NCBI RefSeq assembly: GCF_000761445.1
Contig: NZ_KN196471.1
Coordinates: 1-64,000, forward strand
Origin: Oleiagrimonas soli
Lineage (GTDB): Bacteria > Pseudomonadota > Gammaproteobacteria > Xanthomonadales > Rhodanobacteraceae
Length of the DNA: 64,000 bases
Reading direction: 5' to 3'
How positions within the stretch are numbered: position 1 is the stretch's first letter; the number at the start of each line of letters is the position of its first letter. A model generated the notes under the pieces. It was given only the letters and a program-made list of their open reading frames with translations. It was not told the DNA's origin and made no database searches. Made by a program: the position numbers and the translations under genes. Positions 54,512 through 63,524 of this stretch are shown here, in pieces.

Positions 54512-55160
54512 AGCCGTACCCCCGACGCGTCTGCACCAGGTCCTTCACGCCGGCCCGGGCCAACTTTCCTCGCAGTGTGCTGACCAGCACCTCGATGACC
54601 TTGTCCGAAGATTCACTGCGCGCGTCGTAAAGCCGCTCGAACAGCGCCGTCCGGGTCATGACCCGCCCGCGTTCGGCGCTGAGGGTCTCCAGCAGGGCGT
54701 ACTCCTTGGGCGTGAGCGCCAGGGCCTCGCCGTCGACGCGCACCTGACGCGCGCGCGGATGAATCTCCACCGCGCCCAGTTGCAGCACCGGATCCGACTG
54801 TACGCTGCGTCGCGCCAGCGCCTGCAGGCGGGCGGAAAGCTCGTCGTAGGAAAACGGCTTGACCATGTAGTCGTCGGCGCCGAGGTGCAGCGCCTCGACG
54901 CGATCCTCGACCTGATCGCGCGCCGAAAGCACCAGAACCCGCGGCCGCGAGTCGTGCCCGTTCAGTTTCCGCAGCACCGTCCAGCCATCCACGCGCGGCA
55001 TCATCAGATCCAGCACCACGGCGTCGTAGGCATAACTGGCCAGGAACCGCAGCGCCTCGGCGCCGTCGGCGGCGAGATCCACGGCATGCCCGTCCCGCGC
55101 CAGCGATTCACGCAGGTCGCGTCCCAGGTTCGGCGAATCCTCGACCACCAGCAGACGCAT
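54498..55160 (-). CDS. OmpR-family response regulator (CusR-like)
   Basis: A 220-residue response regulator. The receiver domain has the acidic pair E7/D8, phospho-acceptor D51 (VVLDLMMPRVDG), Ser/Thr in LVLSARD and Lys in MVKPFSYDEL. The winged-helix DNA-binding domain (about 125-218) shows LTPKEYALLETLS and RRGYGYVVE. First gene of the regulator-efflux transcription unit; it likely activates the pump genes below, perhaps through the dyad at 53044. Confidence 0.93.
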   Translation of the reverse strand: MRLLVVEDSPNLGRDLRESLARDGHAVDLAADGAEALRFLASYAYDAVVLDLMMPRVDGWTVLRKLNGHDSRPRVLVLSARDQVEDRVEALHLGADDYMVKPFSYDELSARLQALARRSVQSDPVLQLGAVEIHPRARQVRVDGEALALTPKEYALLETLSAERGRVMTRTALFERLYDARSESSDKVIEVLVSTLRGKLARAGVKDLVQTRRGYGYVVE

Positions 55161-55186
55161 GCCCGGTCTCCCTCGTTCAGATCATC

Positions 55187-56095
55187 CTAACCGGCCATCG
55201 TGCCCAGATGCACCATCGGGTCGACCAGCCAATGATCGAACAGCAGGAAGGCGAACAGTGCCATGAGGTAGGTGATCGAGTAGCGGAACACCTTCATCGG
55301 ATAGAACTCGTCGGGCGGCTTCATCAGACGCACGGCGTAGTAGAGGAAGCCGCCGCCCAGCACCACCGCGCCGCCGAGATACAGCACGCCGCTCATGCCG
55401 GTCAGCACCGGCAGCAGCGTCACCACGAACAGCAGGATCGTGTAGAACAGCACGTGCCAGCGCGTGTACTCCACGCCGTGCGTGACCGGCAGCATCGGCA
55501 CCTGCGCGCGCGAATAATCCTCGCGGCGGAAGATCGCCAGCGCCCAGAAATGCGGCGGCGTCCAGACGAAAATGATCAGCACCAGCAGCAGCGCATAGGC
55601 CCAGTCGCGCTCGCCGGTCATGCCGGTGACAGCCGACCATCCCAGCAGCGGCGGAGCCGCGCCAGCGATGCCGCCGATGACGATGTTCTGCGGCGTGGCG
55701 CGCTTGAGGAAGGCGGTGTAGATCACCGCGTAGCCGATCAGCGAGGCGAAGGTCAGCGCCGCGGTCATCCAGTTGACCAGCACCGTCAGCACCAGCATCG
55801 AGACGATGCCGAGCACGAAGGCGAACGCGAACACCTGCCTGGCGCTGAGCTGGCCGGTCGCCAGCGGCCGGTGCGCGGTGCGCGTCATCAGCTTGTCGAT
55901 GCGCTCGTCGATTAGGTGGTTGAAGGCGGCCGCCGAGGCCGAGGCCATCCAGATGCCCAGCGAGCCGAACACGAACGGCTTCAGCGGCGGCAGACCGGGC
56001 ACGGCCAGGAACATGCCGATCACGGCGCAGAACACCAGCAGCGCGACGACGCGCGGCTTGGTCAGCTCCCAGTATTCGGCGAAGGGCATCTTCAC
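55187..56095 (-). CDS. ctaB: Protoheme IX farnesyltransferase
   Basis: A 302-residue UbiA-type membrane prenyltransferase making heme O from heme B. The prenyl-diphosphate motif [20 protein letters not shown] near residue 75 and the loop [13 protein letters not shown] are diagnostic. Nine membrane segments expected. Start taken as GTG at 56095, five bases after GGAG; the ATG two codons later is the alternative. It follows ctaA on the same strand, so heme O is passed on to heme A synthase, feeding the cytochrome oxidase encoded upstream. Confidence 0.93.
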   Translation of the reverse strand: MKMPFAEYWELTKPRVVALLVFCAVIGMFLAVPGLPPLKPFVFGSLGIWMASASAAAFNHLIDERIDKLMTRTAHRPLATGQLSARQVFAFAFVLGIVSMLVLTVLVNWMTAALTFASLIGYAVIYTAFLKRATPQNIVIGGIAGAAPPLLGWSAVTGMTGERDWAYALLLVLIIFVWTPPHFWALAIFRREDYSRAQVPMLPVTHGVEYTRWHVLFYTILLFVVTLLPVLTGMSGVLYLGGAVVLGGGFLYYAVRLMKPPDEFYPMKVFRYSITYLMALFAFLLFDHWLVDPMVHLGTMAG

Positions 56096-56157
56096 GGCGA
56101 CTCCAGTCGGTCCTCGGCGCGCGGCCATCGACGACCGCCGCACGCGAACCGCACAGT

Positions 56158-57315
56158 TTACACGGCTTCGAGCCGCTTCTGGGTCCGCGCCAGGGTCGCC
56201 AGCAGGCTGAACAGCAGCAGCGCCGCCATGCCGTTGTGCGCGGTGGCCACCGGCAGCGGCAGGCCGAAGTGCACGTTGCTGATGCCCAGCAGCACTTGCG
56301 CGACCAGGGTCACGGCGATGCCGATGCCGAACGCGCGCAGCCCGGCGCGCGCCACCCTGTGCGACAGCCAGCCCAGGTACACGAACACCACCAGCGCGCC
56401 GATGCGGTGCGCCATCTGGATCGCGGTGCGCGCCGGACCGTCGAGGATGCCGCCCTCGTAGTTCACGCCGATGCCGCGCCACAGCACGAAGCCCTGATGG
56501 AAATCGGTCGCCGGCCACCACTGCCCGAGGCAGTGCGGGAAGGCGCTGTCGCCCACGCCGCAGGCCAGCGCGGCGTAGTTGGTGCTGGTCCAGCCGCCGA
56601 GGAAGATCTGCGCCGCCAGCAGCACGATGCCGAACGCCACGAACCGGCGCAGCCGCGCATGCTCCTCGCCGTCGGCGCCGACCGGCGTGAAACGCAGCGC
56701 GATGTAGGCCAACAGGGCGAACGTCGCCATGCCGCCGAGCAGATGTCCGGTGACGACGATGGGTTTCAACAGCAGCGTTACCGTCCACATGCCGAGCATG
56801 GCCTGGAAGATCACCAGCGCCAGCGCGATCACGGCGATGCGCCACGGCGGCGCGCGCGTCAGCTTCGCGGCCACGAACAGCGGCGCGGCGATGGCGATGG
56901 CGGCCAGCACCGAGGAGATCACATGCTCGCCGCCGATGTACATGCCCGTGCCCAGCGCCGCAGCCACGGCCGTGCCGATCACCGTCCAGCGCGCCCAGCG
57001 GCGACGCCACACCGCCACCACCGCCAGCGTCAGCACCAGCACGCCCAGCGTGCCGGCGATCATGCGGTGGAACTGCTCGCGCCACGGCTTGCCCGGCTCC
57101 ACCGGACGCTGCGGAAACGCGGCGTCGGCCTGCGCCACTTCGTGCGCGTGGTGCGGCCAGGCGATCTGACCGTAGCAGGTCGGCCAGTCCGGACACGACA
57201 GGCCGGCATTCGACAAGCGTACGAAGGCGCCGAACATCACCACGCCGAAGGCGAAGATCGCGGCGAACCAGGCCAGCCGCGCCGGCCACGAGAGACGGGA
57301 GACGGCGCGCAGCAT
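56158..57315 (-). CDS. ctaA: Heme A synthase (COX15/CtaA)
   Basis: A 385-residue eight-TM membrane enzyme oxidising the C8 methyl of heme O to give heme [20 protein letters not shown] carries the conserved Glu/Asn-type motif and a cysteine. [30 protein letters not shown] and [10 protein letters not shown] supply the heme-ligand histidines in both halves. Its ATG overlaps the stop of the SCO-like gene by one base. Part of the ctaB/ctaA/surf1 assembly segment. Confidence 0.95.
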   Translation of the reverse strand: MLRAVSRLSWPARLAWFAAIFAFGVVMFGAFVRLSNAGLSCPDWPTCYGQIAWPHHAHEVAQADAAFPQRPVEPGKPWREQFHRMIAGTLGVLVLTLAVVAVWRRRWARWTVIGTAVAAALGTGMYIGGEHVISSVLAAIAIAAPLFVAAKLTRAPPWRIAVIALALVIFQAMLGMWTVTLLLKPIVVTGHLLGGMATFALLAYIALRFTPVGADGEEHARLRRFVAFGIVLLAAQIFLGGWTSTNYAALACGVGDSAFPHCLGQWWPATDFHQGFVLWRGIGVNYEGGILDGPARTAIQMAHRIGALVVFVYLGWLSHRVARAGLRAFGIGIAVTLVAQVLLGISNVHFGLPLPVATAHNGMAALLLFSLLATLARTQKRLEAV

Positions 57316-57878
57316 CAGCGGATCACCTTTTGCAGATCTTTCTTCAGACCGTTCGGATCGAAGCCGGCGCGGTACAGCGTCAGCGCCGTGCCGTTGGACT
57401 CGACCAGGATTGCGGCCACGCTGTCCGGACCGCGCGGACGGAACGAGGCCAGCTTCTGCTCGACGTCGCTGCCGACCTGCCAGTCCTGCATCACCGCGGC
57501 CGCCTTGGGGCCGTGCGGCGGCTCGCCCACGTACAGCAGGCGCAGGCGGTCGGCGTTCTTGTTCAGGGTGACGCGCGCGTTGCTCATCAGATGCAGCAGG
57601 CGCATGCAGTTGTCCATGCAGTCGCTGCCGGGCAGCGCCAGCAGCGTCATGCGCGGCTCGCTGTCCTTCCAGGCGTAGGTCTTGCCATCGGCCAGGCGGA
57701 TGTCGATCTTGGCGAAACTGCGCTGCGGCAGAATCGGATCGCCGTGACTGCGCGTACCCGGCTGCCAGCCGGCCAGGCTCAGGATCATCGCCACCAGCAG
57801 CGGCATGGCGAACACGGCCGCCACCAGCAGCAGCTTGATGCGGCTCGCCCGGCGCGAGGCAGGACTGGGATCATTCAT
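57315..57878 (-). CDS. SCO1/thioredoxin-like cytochrome oxidase assembly protein
   Basis: A 187-residue protein with one N-terminal membrane anchor (about 14-37) and a periplasmic domain holding SDCMDNC (C87 and C91, a CX3C pair as in SCO copper chaperones). The rest is more divergent than true Sco1, so a copper role is only probable. This kind of gene is conserved in cox clusters between surf1 and ctaA. It overlaps surf1 by eight bases and ctaA by one. Confidence 0.82.
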   Translation of the reverse strand: MNDPSPASRRASRIKLLLVAAVFAMPLLVAMILSLAGWQPGTRSHGDPILPQRSFAKIDIRLADGKTYAWKDSEPRMTLLALPGSDCMDNCMRLLHLMSNARVTLNKNADRLRLLYVGEPPHGPKAAAVMQDWQVGSDVEQKLASFRPRGPDSVAAILVESNGTALTLYRAGFDPNGLKKDLQKVIR

Positions 57879-58608
57879 CGTCGTCTCCGGTTTCGGGCTT
57901 CTTGCGGTGCATGATCACGAAGATCGCGATCGCGGCGATGGCGAACGAGAACCACTGGAAGGCATAGCCGTAGTGGCGCGCGGGCGGCATGAAGCCCGGC
58001 GTCCACTCGCGCACGTACGCCTGCGCGGGGTCCGCGTCCAGCAGCAGGGCACGCGGGTAGAGCGTGGCGTGCAGATCCGCCGCGATCTGGTCCATGTCGA
58101 TGTAGGTGGTCAGCTTCGGCCAGGTCGTCTCGCGGGCCAGCGCATTGCCGCCCATCTTGAAGCCGGGCGCCGGCGGCGGCACGTAGATGCCGCGCAGCTC
58201 GACTTCGCCGGACTGGATCGGCGGCAACTGCGGCAGCTTGAGGTCCGCACCCTCGCGCGGCAGGAAGCCGAGATCGACCAGCAGCAGGCGCGGATGCCCA
58301 TCCGGCTGGAATGGCGCGTAGACCTGCACGCCCGGACGACCGCCCTTGTTCTGATCGTCGAGCATGTAGCTGCGGCCGGCCACGAAATGCCCGCGCACGG
58401 CCAGATGCGGATAGCGCTCCGGCAGCGCGCCGCGCTGCACACTGGCGAAATCCTGGATCGGCGCCGTCGCCGCCGTGGCAAAGCGACGCAGCAACACTTC
58501 CTTTTCCGCGGCGCGATGCAGCTGCCATACGCCCAGGCGCACGAAAAACACCACGCCGAACAGGGTCAGCAGCACCGCAAACCACGACGGACGTCGCAGG
58601 CGGATCAT
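57871..58608 (-). CDS. SURF1 family cytochrome oxidase biogenesis protein
   Basis: A 245-residue protein with membrane segments near both ends (about 10-28 and 218-238) and a periplasmic loop between. SURF1 features are FVRLGVWQLHRAAEKE, RGHFVAGRSYMLDDQNKGGRPGVQVYAPF, LLLVDLGFLPR and the terminal YGYAFQWFSFAIAA. SURF1 aids heme A insertion into subunit I. ATG at 58608; it heads the surf1/SCO-like/ctaA/ctaB transcription unit and diverges from the DUF2909 gene. Confidence 0.93.
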   Translation of the reverse strand: MIRLRRPSWFAVLLTLFGVVFFVRLGVWQLHRAAEKEVLLRRFATAATAPIQDFASVQRGALPERYPHLAVRGHFVAGRSYMLDDQNKGGRPGVQVYAPFQPDGHPRLLLVDLGFLPREGADLKLPQLPPIQSGEVELRGIYVPPPAPGFKMGGNALARETTWPKLTTYIDMDQIAADLHATLYPRALLLDADPAQAYVREWTPGFMPPARHYGYAFQWFSFAIAAIAIFVIMHRKKPETGDDDE

Positions 58609-58631
58609 GCGGACACCCCGGAACGCGGCGT

Positions 58632-58637
58632 TATACT
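58632..58637 (+). promoter_or_regulatory. -10 box upstream of the DUF2909 gene
   Basis: TATACT, 30 bases before the GTG start, predicting a leader of about 24 bases. It lies between the divergent surf1 and DUF2909 genes. Confidence 0.5.
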
Positions 58638-58667
58638 GCAAAGCTCAAGTCGCAATGGAATCGTCCC

Positions 58668-58883
58668 GTGGAAAGCGTATACAAAGCGGCCCTGGTGATC
58701 GTCCTGGCCATCGTTATTTTCAATCTCGGCCAAGCGCTGTATTTCATGATGAAGGACACCGGCGAAAACAAGCGGACGGTGTGGGCGCTGACCCGTCGCA
58801 TCGGCCTCTCGCTGCTGCTGATCCTGATGGTGATCGTGGGCATCTGGGCCGGCTGGCTGCACCCGCACGGCGTCGGCGGTTAA
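58668..58883 (+). CDS. Twin-transmembrane DUF2909-type protein
   Basis: A 71-residue inner-membrane protein with two hydrophobic helices (about 6-27 and 45-63) around a polar loop MMKDTGENKRTVWALTRRI. This family is a regular companion of cytochrome oxidase clusters, and its function is unproven. The start is a GTG at 58668 (V-ESVYKAALV); an ATG at 58655 is out of frame. It is the only plus-strand gene in the oxidase block, lying between divergent surf1 and convergent coxC. Confidence 0.83.
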   Translation: MESVYKAALVIVLAIVIFNLGQALYFMMKDTGENKRTVWALTRRIGLSLLLILMVIVGIWAGWLHPHGVGG

Positions 58884-58971
58884 GCGCCCTATTCTACCGT
58901 TCCACGCTGCGGGCGTGCGCATGCGCGTCAGTTGACCGCGCCCCACCCGCGCTTGCACGGACATCGTCCAC

Positions 58972-59000
58972 AAAAAACCCGCCGAATCGGCGGGTTTTTT
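58972..59000. terminator. Bidirectional terminator between DUF2909 gene and coxC
   Basis: CCCGCC (58978-58983) pairs with GGCGGG (58989-58994) across a five-base loop. Six A precede and six T follow, so it serves both convergent transcripts. Confidence 0.93.
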
Positions 59001-59032
59001 GTGGCGGTTCGCGGTCGCGGACGACCGCGCGC

Positions 59033-59899
59033 TCACATGATGTAGACGAACAGGAACAGGCACAGCCAGACCACGTCGACGAAATGCCAGTACCACGCCA
59101 CGGCCTCGAAGCCGAAGTGGTTTTCCTTGTTGAAATGACCCTTGGCGCAGCGGAACCAGATCACGATCAGCATGATCGTGCCCAGGGTCACGTGCAGGCC
59201 GTGGAAGCCGGTCAGCATGAAGAAGGTCGAACCGTACACGCCGCTCTGCAGCGTCAGGTTCAGGTGCTCGTAGGCCTCCATGTATTCGTGCGCCTGGAAA
59301 TACAGGAAGGTCGCGCCGAGCAGCACGGTCAGGGCCTGGAACACCAGCAGCTGCTTGCGGCGCCCGGCGCGCAGCGCGTGGTGCGCGATGGTGATGGTCA
59401 CGCTGGAGGTCAGCAGGATCAGCGTGTTCAGCAGCGGCAGGCCCCACGGCGAGACGGTGCTGAAGGAGCCGCCGACGTCGCCCGGGCCGTTGGTCGGCCA
59501 CGCCGCCGCGTACTGGTCCCACAGGTAGTGATGGGTGAACAGGCCGTGGCCTTCGCCGCCCAGCCAGGGCACCGAGAACATGCGGGTGTAGAACAGTGCG
59601 CCGAAGAACGCGCCGAAGAACATCACTTCCGAGAAGATGAACCACATCATGCCCATGCGGAAGGACACGTCGACCTGGCTGTTGTAGCTGCCCTTGATCG
59701 ATTCGCGGATCACCGAGTTGAACCAGCCGAACAGCGTGAAGATCACGATCGCCAGACCGATGAAGAACATCGGACGACCGAACGAGCCCGCATCGTTGAG
59801 CCAGTGGGCGGCGCCGAACATGGTCGTGAACAGACCGACGGAGCCGACGATGGGCCACACGCTGTGATGCGGTACGTAGTAGGCGCCTTGCTGAGCCAT
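59033..59899 (-). CDS. coxC: Cytochrome c oxidase subunit III
   Basis: A 288-residue seven-TM subunit III of the aa3-type oxidase. The opening YYVPHHSVWPIVGSVGLF, MGMMWFIFSEVMFFGAFFGALFY and the final GFEAVAWYWHFVDVVWLCLFLFVYIM are diagnostic. It stabilises subunit I turnover. Last of the coxB-coxA-small-coxC run, ending at the bidirectional terminator. The 59-base gap upstream holds no ctaG. Confidence 0.96.
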   Translation of the reverse strand: MAQQGAYYVPHHSVWPIVGSVGLFTTMFGAAHWLNDAGSFGRPMFFIGLAIVIFTLFGWFNSVIRESIKGSYNSQVDVSFRMGMMWFIFSEVMFFGAFFGALFYTRMFSVPWLGGEGHGLFTHHYLWDQYAAAWPTNGPGDVGGSFSTVSPWGLPLLNTLILLTSSVTITIAHHALRAGRRKQLLVFQALTVLLGATFLYFQAHEYMEAYEHLNLTLQSGVYGSTFFMLTGFHGLHVTLGTIMLIVIWFRCAKGHFNKENHFGFEAVAWYWHFVDVVWLCLFLFVYIM

Positions 59900-59958
59900 G
59901 GTTTTCTATTCCCGTGATGAACTTGACCGGGGCCGCGCCCCGATGTACTCGATCCGAT

Positions 59959-60081
59959 TCAGACGACGAACTGCAGCAGGAACAACCCCAGGATCACGAC
60001 GATCGCCGCGACCAGGAAACCCACCGTGCGCCGCACCGCGGCGCGGCGCTGGGCGGGATCAAACGATGCCGGCTGCTGCAT
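59959..60081 (-). CDS. Small single-TM cytochrome oxidase-associated protein
   Basis: A 40-residue protein, MQQPASFDPAQRRAAVRRTV followed by one hydrophobic helix to the C-terminus (residues about 21-39). It starts five bases after the coxA stop, and a GAGCG element precedes the ATG. Such tiny proteins lie between coxA and ctaG in related oxidase clusters and are annotated as small assembly proteins. Here ctaG itself is missing, so only the small protein remains. Confidence 0.7.
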   Translation of the reverse strand: MQQPASFDPAQRRAAVRRTVGFLVAAIVVILGLFLLQFVV

Positions 60082-60086
60082 GCCGC

Positions 60087-61706
60087 TCAGTGCCCCACGT
60101 CGCCGTGCGCCAGCTGGCTGTCGTCGATCACCGGCGGCACCGAGAAGGTGTGATGCGGCGCCGGCGAAGGCACCGTCCACTCCAGACCCTTGGAGCCTTC
60201 CCACACGCGGTCCGTGGCCTTCTTCTTGGCGAAGAACACGCAGTGGATGATGACGCCGACGAAGATCAGCTGGGTGGCGCCGAACACGAAGCCGCCGATC
60301 GAGCTGATCATGTTGAAGTCGGCGAAGGCCACGTTGTAGTCGGGCACGCGGCGCGGCATACCGGCCAGACCCAGGAAGTGCTGCGGGAAGAACAGCACGT
60401 TGACCGAGATCACGCTCAGCCAGAAGTGGATCTTGCCCCAGCGCTCGGAATACATGTTGCCCGACCACTTCGGCAGCCAGTAGTACACCGCCGCCATGAT
60501 CGAGAACGCCGCACCGGTCACCAGCACGTAGTGGAAGTGCGCCACCACGAAGTAGGTGTCCTGATACTGGAAGTCGGCCGGCACCAGCGCCAGCATGATG
60601 CCGCTGAAACCGCCGATGGTGAACAGGATGACGAAGGCCACGGCGAACAGCATCGGGGTCTCGAAGGTCAGCGAGCCCTTCCACATCGTGGTGACCCAGT
60701 TGAACACCTTCACGCCCGTCGGCACCGCGATCAGCATGGTCGCGTACATGAAGAACAGCTCGGCGCCCAGCGGCAGGCCGACCGCGAACATGTGATGCGC
60801 CCACACGATGAACGACAGGAACGCGATCGACGCGGTGGCGTACACCATCGCCTTGTAGCCGAACAGCGGCTTGCGGCTGAAGGTCGGGATGATCTCCGAG
60901 ATGATGCCGAACGCCGGCAGGATCATGATGTAGACCTCGGGGTGCCCGAAGAACCAGAACACATGCTGGAACAGCACCGGGTCGCCGCCGCCGGCCGCGT
61001 TGAAGAAGCTGGTGCCGAAGTACTTGTCGGTCAGCAGCATGGTCACCGCGCCCGCCAGCACCGGCATCACCGCGATCAGCAGGAACGCCGTGATCAGCCA
61101 GGTCCAGACGAAGATCGGCATCTTCAGCAGATCCATGCCCGGCGCGCGCATGTTGAGGATGGTGGCGATGATGTTGATCGCGCCCATGATCGAGCTGATG
61201 CCCGACACGTGCACGAAGAAGATCAGGAAGGCGATAGAGTCGCCGCCCTGGATCGACAGCGGCGGATACATCGTCCAGCCGCCGGCGGGCGCACCACCCG
61301 GCAGGAAGAACGACGACAGCAGGATGGTGAAGGCGAACGGCAGCAGCCAGAACGACATGTTGTTCATGCGCGGCAGCGCCATGTCGGGGGCGCCCACCAT
61401 CAGCGGGATCATCCAGTTACCCAGACCGACGAAGGCCGGCATGATCGCGCCGAAGATCATCACCAGCGCGTGCATGGTGGTCAGCTCGTTGAAGAAGTAC
61501 GGCTGCACCAGCTGCAGACCGGGCTCGAACAACTCGGCGCGGATCAGCATCGCCATCGAACCGCCGATGAAGAACATCAGCAGGGCGAATATCAGGTACA
61601 GGGTACCGATGTCCTTGTGGTTGGTGGACATGAACCAGCGACGGAAGAAGCTCTTCGGAGCCTCGTGGTGATCGTCGTGGTGGTCCTGGGTGGCTGCGTG
61701 CGCCAT
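60087..61706 (-). CDS. ctaD: Cytochrome c oxidase subunit I
   Basis: A 539-residue, twelve-TM subunit I carrying heme a, heme a3 and CuB. The binuclear-centre motif WFFGHPEVYIMILPAFG includes the His-Tyr pair. WAHHMF, TMHALVMIFGAIMPAFVGLGNWMIPLMVG and VAHFHYVLVTGA supply the remaining ligands. The protein starts MAHAATQDHHDDHHEAPK, a His/Asp-rich stretch. Transcribed with coxB (30-base gap). Confidence 0.97.
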   Translation of the reverse strand: MAHAATQDHHDDHHEAPKSFFRRWFMSTNHKDIGTLYLIFALLMFFIGGSMAMLIRAELFEPGLQLVQPYFFNELTTMHALVMIFGAIMPAFVGLGNWMIPLMVGAPDMALPRMNNMSFWLLPFAFTILLSSFFLPGGAPAGGWTMYPPLSIQGGDSIAFLIFFVHVSGISSIMGAINIIATILNMRAPGMDLLKMPIFVWTWLITAFLLIAVMPVLAGAVTMLLTDKYFGTSFFNAAGGGDPVLFQHVFWFFGHPEVYIMILPAFGIISEIIPTFSRKPLFGYKAMVYATASIAFLSFIVWAHHMFAVGLPLGAELFFMYATMLIAVPTGVKVFNWVTTMWKGSLTFETPMLFAVAFVILFTIGGFSGIMLALVPADFQYQDTYFVVAHFHYVLVTGAAFSIMAAVYYWLPKWSGNMYSERWGKIHFWLSVISVNVLFFPQHFLGLAGMPRRVPDYNVAFADFNMISSIGGFVFGATQLIFVGVIIHCVFFAKKKATDRVWEGSKGLEWTVPSPAPHHTFSVPPVIDDSQLAHGDVGH

Positions 61707-61736
61707 GACCTTCTACCTCTGCCTAAAGTGGTCCGG

Positions 61737-62648
61737 TTAACCCTGGCTGTCGCCGGGCGTGGGGGTGGCCTGCGCGGTGCGCGCGGCCTTGTCGAGCTGC
61801 GCGGCGCTCTCCTGAGCGGCCAGCCACTGCTCGAACTGCGCCTGCGGCACGGCCTTGACCACGATCGGCATGAAGCCGTGGTCCTGACCGCACAACTCGG
61901 CGCACTGGCCCCGGTAGATACCGGGCTTGCTGATCTTGGTCCAGGCGGCGTTGACGATGCCCGGGATGGCGTCCATCTTCCAGCCCAGATCCGGCACCCA
62001 CCACGAATGGATGACGTCGCCGCCGGTGATCAGGAAGCGGATCTTCACGCCCACCGGCACCACCAGGGGGTGGTCGACGTTGAGCAGGTAATCGTTGGTG
62101 CCGTTGGCGTCGACGACCTTGTTCGGGTCCAGACCGGAGTCGAGCTGACGCGTGGCGTCGCTCTTCTTGTCCAGACGCGACATGAAGCCGACCTTCTTCA
62201 CGGTCTTGCCGTCGTAGTCGACGTAGTCGTAACGCCACTTCCACTGGTAGCCGGTGACCTTGACGGTCATCTTAGCGTCGGCGGTGTCGGTGGTGCGCAC
62301 CAGGATCTTGGTCGCCGGCCAGGCCAGGCCGATCAGGATCAGCACCGGGACGATGGTCCAGACCAGCTCCAGCTTGGTGCTGTGCGACCACTTCTCGGCG
62401 ACCGCGCCCTTGGACTTACGGAAGCGGATCATGGCGATGATCATGGCGCCGAACACGATGATGCCGATCACCACGCAGACCAGGAACGAAGCCATGTTCA
62501 GGTCCCACACCTCCTTGGAGGTCTGGGTCACGCCCTTGGTCAGGTTGAGCTGCCACGGATGGGGATTGGCCCATGCCGAGCCGCTGAGCAGCGCGCTCGC
62601 CGCCACCAACCAGGTGGTCGCCCGTCCTCGAATGCCGCCAAATTTCAT
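61737..62648 (-). CDS. ctaC: Cytochrome c oxidase subunit II
   Basis: A 303-residue subunit II: signal peptide to about residue 27 (ALLSGSAWA), two membrane helices (about 52-76 and 95-115) and a periplasmic CuA domain. Copper ligands are H214 (DVIHSWW), C249, E251, C253, H257 and M260 (CAELCGQDHGFM). No fused cytochrome c domain. ATG at 62648; in-frame codons further upstream read as non-coding. It accepts electrons from cytochrome c and starts the coxB-coxA-coxC unit. Confidence 0.96.
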   Translation of the reverse strand: MKFGGIRGRATTWLVAASALLSGSAWANPHPWQLNLTKGVTQTSKEVWDLNMASFLVCVVIGIIVFGAMIIAMIRFRKSKGAVAEKWSHSTKLELVWTIVPVLILIGLAWPATKILVRTTDTADAKMTVKVTGYQWKWRYDYVDYDGKTVKKVGFMSRLDKKSDATRQLDSGLDPNKVVDANGTNDYLLNVDHPLVVPVGVKIRFLITGGDVIHSWWVPDLGWKMDAIPGIVNAAWTKISKPGIYRGQCAELCGQDHGFMPIVVKAVPQAQFEQWLAAQESAAQLDKAARTAQATPTPGDSQG

Positions 62649-62798
62649 GTCTTGCACCCTGAAATTGAATGTCCGCCAGACCAGACGGTGAGCGTCCCGG
62701 CGATCCGTCTGCATCTGCTTCGCAGACGGTCCGCATGGAATCCGGCAGCCGCAATGCAATCCCCTACGCGGCCCGGTCACCGAATCGCCGATTGTTTC

Positions 62799-63284
62799 CT
62801 ACTTCCGCTGCGGCGCGGTGTATTGCGCCAGCAGCCTTCGCAAACGCTGCATTGCATCGGCACGCTCCTCTTCTCCCAGGAACGCCCCGACTTCCACCTC
62901 GCCTCCGTGCGAAGTGAGCACGAGCCGCTGCCTGTTGCCGGCTTGCCGCATGCGGACGCGTACCCAGTAGGACTGGAACGTCGCGCGGCGATGCCCGGGC
63001 AGGCATTCCACCTGCAGCGAGCGCGCATCGATGGTGATGCGCTCGCTGCGATCGCCGGCATGCCAGGCCAGCGACAAGGCGTAGGCCACTGCAGCCGACT
63101 CGACCAGCGCGAACAGCGGGGCGTACACATTGCCCGCGCGTGCGCCAAGGGTCGCGATCGCCACCGTGACCGCCGCCAGTGCCGCGCACAGTCGCCGCAG
63201 ACCGCGACGGCTGAGCGAACGGTTCGGACGCAGCCACATCGTCACGTGGCCCGCATCCCCGGCAGTTGACTCAAGGACAATCAT
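62799..63284 (-). CDS. DUF2244 family membrane protein
   Basis: A 161-residue protein of the DUF2244 family. WLRPNRSLSRRGLRRL precedes two close hydrophobic helices (about 34-52 and 58-76), then a soluble strand domain (FQSYWVRVRM, EVEVGAFLGEEERADAMQRLRRLL). Members are often found beside cytochrome oxidase genes, as here, and the function is unknown. ATG at 63284 lacks a strong ribosome site. It diverges from putA. Confidence 0.86.
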   Translation of the reverse strand: MIVLESTAGDAGHVTMWLRPNRSLSRRGLRRLCAALAAVTVAIATLGARAGNVYAPLFALVESAAVAYALSLAWHAGDRSERITIDARSLQVECLPGHRRATFQSYWVRVRMRQAGNRQRLVLTSHGGEVEVGAFLGEEERADAMQRLRRLLAQYTAPQRK

Positions 63285-63453
63285 GCATTCATGGCCTGCC
63301 CCTATCCGTCCAAGGATAGTGTGCCCCCCGCAGAGGGGCAAGACTGTTTGCCGCACGCGGCATATTGACGCAGCGGACAGCGTGCTCGTTCAGCATCCAG
63401 GCCCGCTCTCGGAGCGCATGCACGCATGAGCTGAATGGGGGTGCAGAAATAGG

Positions 63454-63482
63454 TTGGATGCCACCTGTACGGGGCATACAAT
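63454..63482 (+). promoter_or_regulatory. Candidate putA promoter
   Basis: TTGGAT (63454-63459), a 17-base spacer and TACAAT (63477-63482). The -10 is good and the -35 partial. Transcription would start near 63489, about 36 bases before the putA GTG. Confidence 0.45.
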
Positions 63483-63524
63483 CGCGCAATTCGCCCTTCA
63501 TTTTGTAAAGGTCAGCGCACGCAC

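Noticed and set aside
59898-63269. Very long plus-strand open frame (1123 codons) antisense to the oxidase genes
   Set aside because: It lies wholly opposite coxC, coxA, coxB and the DUF2244 gene, which are unambiguous. Its translation is Arg/His/Gln-rich with no recognisable motif; high GC makes such antisense frames common.
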